A stretch of 27,541 nt of DNA from Candidatus Korarchaeum sp. (GTDB lineage Archaea > Korarchaeota > Korarchaeia > Korarchaeales > Korarchaeaceae). Under the pieces are notes generated by a model. It saw only the letters and a program-made list of their open reading frames with translations. It searched no databases and was not told the origin of the DNA. The stretch is from the NCBI GenBank assembly GCA_020833055.1, contig JAJHQZ010000013.1, forward strand, positions 1 through 27,541. Direction: 5' to 3'. Numbering within the stretch: the first letter of the stretch is position 1; every line of letters starts with the position of its first letter. The translations under genes were made by a program, and so were the position numbers. Positions 22,902-27,541 of this stretch are shown here, one piece after another.

Positions 22902-24272
22902 TTGAGCTGGTCTGTCCTCGAGGCATTGAGGAAGGACCCCGAGATCCTCAGGGAGAACCTAAGGAGGAGGTTCCTCCCCCTCGATATCGTAGATAGAGCG
23001 GTAGAGTTGGATAGGAAGTGGAGGGAAGCTGTGACTGAGCTGAATTCCCTCAGGGAGAGGAGGAATGAGATAAACAGGTCCATACCCAGAGCAGATCCTA
23101 GGGAGAGGGAGGAGCTGATAAGGAAGGCTAAGGAGATAGGTGAGGAGATAGAGAGGCTAGAGGGTATAGTTGAGAAGTTGTCTCAGGAGAGGGACTCTAT
23201 TTTAATGTCGATGCCTGCTTTAATAGATGATAGCGTCCCAATAGGACCTAATGAAGATTATAATGAGCCTATAAGGTTCTGGGGTAAGCCCAAAGTACCT
23301 AGGAGCAAGCTGGATTCCTTCATGGAGCAAACTAGGGGTTTCAACGTAGAATATGAGCTGATAGATTGGGAGCCGCTAGGTCACGCTGATGAACTCGAAT
23401 TCATGCTGAAGCAAGTTGATACAGCTAAAGCAGGTCAATTAGCAGGTAGCAGGTTCTTCTACTTATTCAAGGATATAGTATGGCTAGAACAAGCATTGAT
23501 CCTTTTCGCTCTGGATAAAATAAGCAGGAAGGGGTTCATACCGGTCATACCTCCATATATGATGAGGAGGGATTATTACCTCGGCGTAGTTGACCTGAAC
23601 ACGTTCGAGGACAGTATATACAAGGTAGAGGGGGAGGATCTCTACCTCATAGCCACATCGGAGCATCCATTAGTGGCGATGCATGCTGGCGATACCTTCA
23701 CAGAGGATGAGCTCCCGAGACTCTACGTGGGCTTGAGCCCTTGCTTCAGGAAGGAGGCCGGTACTCACGGTAAGGACACTAAGGGGATATTCAGAGTCCA
23801 CCAATTCACTAAAGTAGAGCAGATAGTCTTCTCGAAGCCTGAAGAAAGCAAGTACTGGCACGAGAGATTGATAGAGAACGCTGAGGAGATTTACAGGGAG
23901 CTGGAGATACCCTATAGAGTAGTGAATATAGCATCTGGTGATTTGGGAGCCAGTGCTGCGAAGAAATACGATTTGGAGGGATGGTTCCCAGCTCAGGGTA
24001 AGTACAGGGAGTTGGTGAGCTGCAGTAATTGCGTAGATTGGCAGAGCTACAGGCTCAGGATAAAGTTGGATAGGAAGGGCAGGAGGGAGTTCGTCCACAC
24101 GCTGAACAGTACGGCATTAGCTACTACTAGGACTATAAGCGCTATAGTGGAGAATCACCAGAGGGAGGATGGGAGCGTGAGGATACCCAAGGCCCTCAGG
24201 AAATATCTTGAGATATTCGAGCAAGCTCCTAAGGAGGAGATAGTTCCGATAGAAAAAATATTGAAGGAGTGA
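22902..24272 (+). CDS. serS: Seryl-tRNA synthetase
   Basis: A 456-residue class II synthetase of the common type (not the rare methanogen form). The N-terminal coiled-coil arm (about 30-105, rich in E and R) precedes the catalytic core: TSEHPLVAMHAGDTF, motif 2 as LSPCFRKEAGTHGKDTKG with FRVHQFTKVEQ, then LNSTALATTRTI and motif 3 in ENHQREDGSVRIPKALR. Start is a TTG at 22902; an upstream GTG is out of frame. A TATA-like ATTTAAA at 22866-22872 suggests its own promoter with a leader of a few nt. The stop abuts the convergent GlcD gene within the palindrome TGATCA. Confidence 0.96.
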   Translation: MSWSVLEALRKDPEILRENLRRRFLPLDIVDRAVELDRKWREAVTELNSLRERRNEINRSIPRADPREREELIRKAKEIGEEIERLEGIVEKLSQERDSILMSMPALIDDSVPIGPNEDYNEPIRFWGKPKVPRSKLDSFMEQTRGFNVEYELIDWEPLGHADELEFMLKQVDTAKAGQLAGSRFFYLFKDIVWLEQALILFALDKISRKGFIPVIPPYMMRRDYYLGVVDLNTFEDSIYKVEGEDLYLIATSEHPLVAMHAGDTFTEDELPRLYVGLSPCFRKEAGTHGKDTKGIFRVHQFTKVEQIVFSKPEESKYWHERLIENAEEIYRELEIPYRVVNIASGDLGASAAKKYDLEGWFPAQGKYRELVSCSNCVDWQSYRLRIKLDRKGRREFVHTLNSTALATTRTISAIVENHQREDGSVRIPKALRKYLEIFEQAPKEEIVPIEKILKE

Positions 24273-25658
24273 TCAGAAGAATATCTTCCCAGGGTTCATT
24301 ATGCCGTTCGGATCCAATAATTGCTTTATCATCTTCACAATCTCGACGTAACCCTCTCCCCTCACTGCCTTTATCTCCTCCAAGAATAGTTCCTTCTTAG
24401 CAAGCCCTATCCCGTGCTCTCCGCTTATGGCTCCTCCCAGCTTTATAGCGAGCTGTCCAGTCTTCACGAAGAGCTCCCTTGCTTTCCTCAATTGTTCCTC
24501 ATCCCTAGGATCGAAGCATATATTCGGATGGAGGTTCCCATCACCAGCGTGACCGAATACAGGCATCTTCAACCCGTATTCCTTCCTCATCCCATCGAGC
24601 TCCCTCAAGGCTTCCATGAGTTTGGATATCGGCACTGTTATGTCCTCGAGCAGCACCCCTGGGTAAGCTCTAGTGACAGCGGCGTAAGCTCCCTGCCTAG
24701 CTAAGTACAGCTGCTCCATCTCCTCAGGGTCATCACTAGCTCTCGTCCTCCCACCGCAATCCTTCATAACGCTCTCAACTTCTCTAGCTATCCTCCAAAC
24801 GCTCTCCCTAGGCCCATCCACGTCAGCCATCACCATGCCCTCAGCTACCTCTACGTTATAACCCAGCGATTCGTTTACTATCTCGATGGTCTCCCTGTCT
24901 AAGAGCTCCAATATCATTGGGACGTAACCTCTCCTCCTTATCTGGGAGATAGCCTTACCAGCGTCCTCTATCCTATCGAAGACGCCCAGAACCCTGACTA
25001 CCTTCTCCGGGAGTGGATAGATCTTGAGCCAAGCTCTTGTTATGACACCCAGAGTCCCCTCCGAGCCTATGAAGAGGGACATTAGATCGGGGCCCCACCT
25101 CCACTTGTAAACGGGCTCCCCTATCTTGACTTTCTTGCCCCCCGGGAGTATCACTTCCATCGCTAGGACCCAGTTCTTCATGACGCCGAACTTAGCTCCT
25201 CTCAGACCGCCCGCGTTCTCAGCTAATGAGCCTCCTATAGTCGCTATCCTCGAGCTGGCTGGATCTGGCGGGAAGAAGAAACCGTAGCTCCTGCAGGCCT
25301 TATCCACCTCCAGCACAGTAGCTCCGGCTTCGGCCATCACATAACCGTCATCTATATTAACCTCTATCTTATTCATCGGCGTGAGATCCAGCACGATAGC
25401 TCCTGGGACCGCTGGGACGGAGCCGCCGCTGAGAGATGTACCGCTCCCCCTGGGGACTACGGGCACCCTCTCCCTGTTCGCTAGCTCCAAGACGGCCCTG
25501 ACATCTTCCTCACTACTCGCTCTAACTACAGCAGCTGGGGGTTGTTTGAACTCTGTATATGCGCCTACGCTATATGAATATAGTTCCTCGGGTTCAGTGA
25601 ATATCTTCTCCTTCCCTATCCTCTTGCCCAACTCCGAGAGCACTCTTGCGTAGCTCAT
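24273..25658 (-). CDS. glcD: FAD-linked oxidase, GlcD/D-lactate dehydrogenase type
   Basis: A 461-residue flavoprotein of the vanillyl-alcohol-oxidase family. The PCMH-type FAD domain is read in PVVPRGSGTSLSGGS, then FPPDPASSRIATIGGSLAENAGG and FIGSEGTLGVITRAWLKI. The C-terminal FAD-oxidase domain carries PVFGHAGDGNLHPNI and GAISGEHGIGLAKK, then DPNGIMNPGKIF. The family oxidises D-2-hydroxyacids (glycolate, D-lactate) and passes electrons to an Fe-S partner. That partner is directly upstream: 9 nt separate the stop and the ATG, with AAGGTGGGA as ribosome-binding site. The stop abuts convergent serS. The true substrate cannot be read. Confidence 0.92.
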   Translation of the reverse strand: MSYARVLSELGKRIGKEKIFTEPEELYSYSVGAYTEFKQPPAAVVRASSEEDVRAVLELANRERVPVVPRGSGTSLSGGSVPAVPGAIVLDLTPMNKIEVNIDDGYVMAEAGATVLEVDKACRSYGFFFPPDPASSRIATIGGSLAENAGGLRGAKFGVMKNWVLAMEVILPGGKKVKIGEPVYKWRWGPDLMSLFIGSEGTLGVITRAWLKIYPLPEKVVRVLGVFDRIEDAGKAISQIRRRGYVPMILELLDRETIEIVNESLGYNVEVAEGMVMADVDGPRESVWRIAREVESVMKDCGGRTRASDDPEEMEQLYLARQGAYAAVTRAYPGVLLEDITVPISKLMEALRELDGMRKEYGLKMPVFGHAGDGNLHPNICFDPRDEEQLRKARELFVKTGQLAIKLGGAISGEHGIGLAKKELFLEEIKAVRGEGYVEIVKMIKQLLDPNGIMNPGKIFF

Positions 25659-25667
25659 AATCCCACC

Positions 25668-27050
25668 TTAAGGGATCGTCCCCGAGTATATAGCGTAAGC
25701 TCTCCCGTAAACTATGAGCTCCTGGACGTGGAGGCCCGCTGGACACTCCTGAGAGCATCTACCGCAGAGGACGCATGTATAGAGCCTATCCAAGACTTCC
25801 TTAGGCCTTACAGGATCTCCGCTCACTAAAGAGTTTATTAAAGTGACCCTTCCCCTGGAAGATCTGCTCTCAAGCCTATTCATCGCTTTCGAAGTTGGGC
25901 ACTCCACGTTGCAGAAGCCGCACTTCTTGCACCTATCTGTCTCCATCTTGAGGACTCTCGATAAATCCTCCAAGCTCAAACTATCGAAATGAGGGCTCTT
26001 GGGGAAGACCCTGTACCTCTTAAAATTCTTCACTTCTCCCTCAACCCTCTCGGATCCCCTAGCCATGGCCTCAGCTATCAAGGAGGCGAGGTCCTCCACT
26101 TCAACTCTTTGACCGATGAAATCGAACCCGGTCCTCAGCATCAGGATGCAAGCAGGGCATGAAGTCAGGACTAAGTCAGCTCCAGTCTTCTTGAGCTCCA
26201 TAACTCTATCCAGGGCCACCTTCCTGGCTACAGGGGGTTGAGTGAGCTCTAATCCCCCATCCCCACTGCATCCCGTGAATATACCTCTCCTCTCAGGTTC
26301 AACGAGCTCAACTCCCTCTATCCTGGACAGGATGAACCTGACCTCATCCACGACGCCCAGAGTCCTAGCTAAGTAGCAGGGGTCGTGATATGTCACCCTC
26401 ACCTTCCTGCCGAGATCGAACTTGAGGCCGAGCTCAGCCATTCTCTCAGCTACTACCTCGACGAAGTGGTAGCACTCTAAATCCCATCCAGGGACGAACT
26501 CGGGGTAGTAGAGCCTGAAAGCCGTAGCTACAATGGGATCGAGCGTTATGATCTTCTTAACTCCCAGTTCCTTCAATCTCCTGTGAACCCAGTTAGCGTG
26601 CTCCTGGAACTCCCTCAGGAGGCCGTATGTGTGCAAAGCCACACCAGAAGGCGGTTCATCCTCGAAGAGGAATCCTATCTCAACCCCCAATCCCCTTAAA
26701 ACTTTAACAGCATCTTGCAGAGCCCCCTCATACCTTCTGTTTATCCCTCCCCATAAACCCCTCATCCCCACGGTGTAGATACCTAATTTCCTCATTATAG
26801 GCCCTACCTTGGCTAGATGATTTATGTTCATCAGCCCTTCAACTCTCCTCAAGATCCTGAAAGCTCCCTCAGAGTATCCCATCACGGGATACATCTCGCC
26901 AGCGTAGAACACAGTTCCATTGACGGGTCCCCTCTCGAGCAATCCCTCGGCCCACTTCACCCTCTCATCAGTTCCTATCCCCAGGACGTCTCCGAATTCC
27001 TTCGTATTCCTCGCAGCGAAGCTCACTACTTCGGGGACGATAGATCCCAT
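25668..27050 (-). CDS. Fe-S oxidoreductase subunit with reversed CCG-ferredoxin order (GlcF/HdrD-like)
   Basis: A 460-residue probable electron partner of the GlcD-like oxidase. The N-terminal half (about 45-190) has the fold pattern of a first CCG domain, but all five cysteines are gone (VFYAGEMY, GLWGGIN, LDPIVA). The second CCG domain follows: C225 in YHDPCYLA, C261-S262 in FTGCSGDGG (normally CCG), and C298/C301 in TSCPAC, with normal spacing. The C-terminal part (about 370-440) is a two-[4Fe-4S] ferredoxin domain: CKKCGFCNVECP and CVLCGRCSQECP. GlcF and HdrD normally have the ferredoxin first. A TATA-like AAAAATA at 27074-27080 is about 27 nt above the ATG. Confidence 0.85.
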   Translation of the reverse strand: MGSIVPEVVSFAARNTKEFGDVLGIGTDERVKWAEGLLERGPVNGTVFYAGEMYPVMGYSEGAFRILRRVEGLMNINHLAKVGPIMRKLGIYTVGMRGLWGGINRRYEGALQDAVKVLRGLGVEIGFLFEDEPPSGVALHTYGLLREFQEHANWVHRRLKELGVKKIITLDPIVATAFRLYYPEFVPGWDLECYHFVEVVAERMAELGLKFDLGRKVRVTYHDPCYLARTLGVVDEVRFILSRIEGVELVEPERRGIFTGCSGDGGLELTQPPVARKVALDRVMELKKTGADLVLTSCPACILMLRTGFDFIGQRVEVEDLASLIAEAMARGSERVEGEVKNFKRYRVFPKSPHFDSLSLEDLSRVLKMETDRCKKCGFCNVECPTSKAMNRLESRSSRGRVTLINSLVSGDPVRPKEVLDRLYTCVLCGRCSQECPAGLHVQELIVYGRAYAIYSGTIP

Positions 27051-27080
27051 GATCCCCTGACATAGTAGGTTGAAAAAATA

Positions 27081-27332
27081 TTAAATTTTGGTTCTTTTCA
27101 AGTACTGGGATCCGCTGAGGCCCCTGAAACTGTATACACAAAAGATAGGCCGTTTCTCTGGAGAGTTCGAGGTACTCTCGGATGAGCTAGTAATCGCTTC
27201 AATTATTAAAGGGGGACGGACGAATCCTTTAAAAGCGAGATTCATCAATTCAAGGAGCTCATAATCCCTCAATGAGATCTCGCTGAAAAATATGCTAGCG
27301 GATCTTCGGATAGATGCCCGCTTAAGCATCAT
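27081..27332 (-). CDS. Doubtful 83-residue ORF after the HEPN gene
   Basis: Not recognised. It starts with ATGATG overlapping the HEPN stop (ATGA), which is why it is listed. The product has a basic N-terminus, an acidic middle (EISLRDYELLELM) and no membrane segment or known motif. In particular it has no GSxxxG...SDxD nucleotidyltransferase signature expected of a HEPN partner. Codon use (TTT, ATT, CGG, CCC) looks less typical than in neighbours. It could be a degraded remnant or non-coding, and its end touches the promoter region of the Fe-S gene. Confidence 0.3.
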   Translation of the reverse strand: MMLKRASIRRSASIFFSEISLRDYELLELMNLAFKGFVRPPLIIEAITSSSESTSNSPEKRPIFCVYSFRGLSGSQYLKRTKI

Positions 27333-27541
27333 CTCAAGATTTCCTCTATTTCTCTCATCAAACGCTCCGCCATAGCTACGATCTCCTCCGCTTCCTTCCC
27401 GAAGATATCTGCTCTGTGATCAGCTTTCTTCCTCTGATCGAAAAGGAAGAGGTAATTTGATTTGATCTCTTCGGCTTTTTCCCTCCCAACTCTCCTCTCA
27501 ATCTCCCTGAATAATGCGTTAGCTATCTTATCATCCCTCCT
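27329..27541 (-). CDS. HEPN-domain protein, C-terminal part (5' end outside window)
   Basis: The last 70 residues of a gene entering from the right edge; the frame is open to position 27541. The text is helical and charged: KSNYLFLFDQRKKADHRADI followed by EAEEIVAMAERLMREIEEILR. This resembles the C-terminal helices of archaeal HEPN proteins (the usual pattern R..aDY...). RKKADH gives an R-x4-H motif, the arrangement of active HEPN ribonucleases. HEPN proteins are often toxins paired with MNT nucleotidyltransferases, but no partner is visible in the window. With one third or more of the protein missing, the call is moderate. Confidence 0.6.
   Translation of the reverse strand, partial: RRDDKIANALFREIERRVGREKAEEIKSNYLFLFDQRKKADHRADIFGKEAEEIVAMAERLMREIEEILR

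Noticed and set aside
23670-24098. 142-codon minus-strand ORF
   Set aside because: Antisense to the serS catalytic core; no family features or promoter.
1-27541. CRISPR array, rRNA or tRNA genes
   Set aside because: No regularly spaced direct repeats and no cloverleaf or rRNA sequence were seen on either strand.

Overview
The window reads as a gene-dense, chromosomal stretch of a thermophilic archaeon. TATA boxes lie about 25-28 nt upstream of many first-gene start codons (leaderless mRNAs). Operon-internal genes instead use Shine-Dalgarno sites complementary to an archaeal 16S tail (GGAGGTGATC, GGTGATC). TTG and GTG starts are frequent, and AGG and ATA codons are heavily used. Gene content is also archaeal: AlaX, a DUF4443 winged-helix regulator, a membrane pyrophosphatase, CARDB surface proteins and HEPN. 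The TACK lineage, perhaps Korarchaeota, is my best guess, but no rRNA gene is present to settle it.

Left part (1-3.6 kb, minus strand): the 5' part of a MIP18/DUF59 iron-sulfur assembly protein, then a tightly coupled operon alaX - PPP-family phosphatase - membrane-anchored TlpA-like thioredoxin - CPBP (CAAX) intramembrane protease. The last gene is broken by a 265-bp IS200/IS605-type remnant. It sits immediately 3' of a TTAC target, exactly inside the catalytic EExxxR motif, and carries only terminal hairpins and a TnpB C-terminal tail.

3.7-8.9 kb (plus strand): a CARDB-repeat surface protein, a small membrane protein, a nitrilase-family hydrolase overlapping a large secreted multi-domain protein, and an aminopropyltransferase (SpeE).

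8.9-15.1 kb (minus strand): a secreted transglutaminase-like protein followed by an aromatic amino-acid operon: aroC, a chorismate mutase-aminotransferase fusion, and a TyrA-like dehydrogenase. Upstream lies a malic enzyme.

15.1-15.75 kb is an AT-rich gene-poor gap with one long inverted repeat. It ends in a promoter for a 59-aa membrane protein. Then come an MFS transporter, a membrane pyrophosphatase and cysS (minus).

20.8-24.3 kb: a membrane-anchored SagB-like nitroreductase with a coupled two-helix protein, a DUF4430 protein, a DUF4443 regulator and serS. Two divergent gene pairs here share an identical, nearly palindromic TATA element (CTTATAAAG).

24.3-27.5 kb (minus strand): a GlcD-like FAD oxidase and an Fe-S partner whose CCG and ferredoxin modules are in reversed order and partly degenerate, then a doubtful small ORF and the 3' part of a HEPN-domain gene. 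I saw no tRNA, rRNA, CRISPR array or recognisable replication origin.
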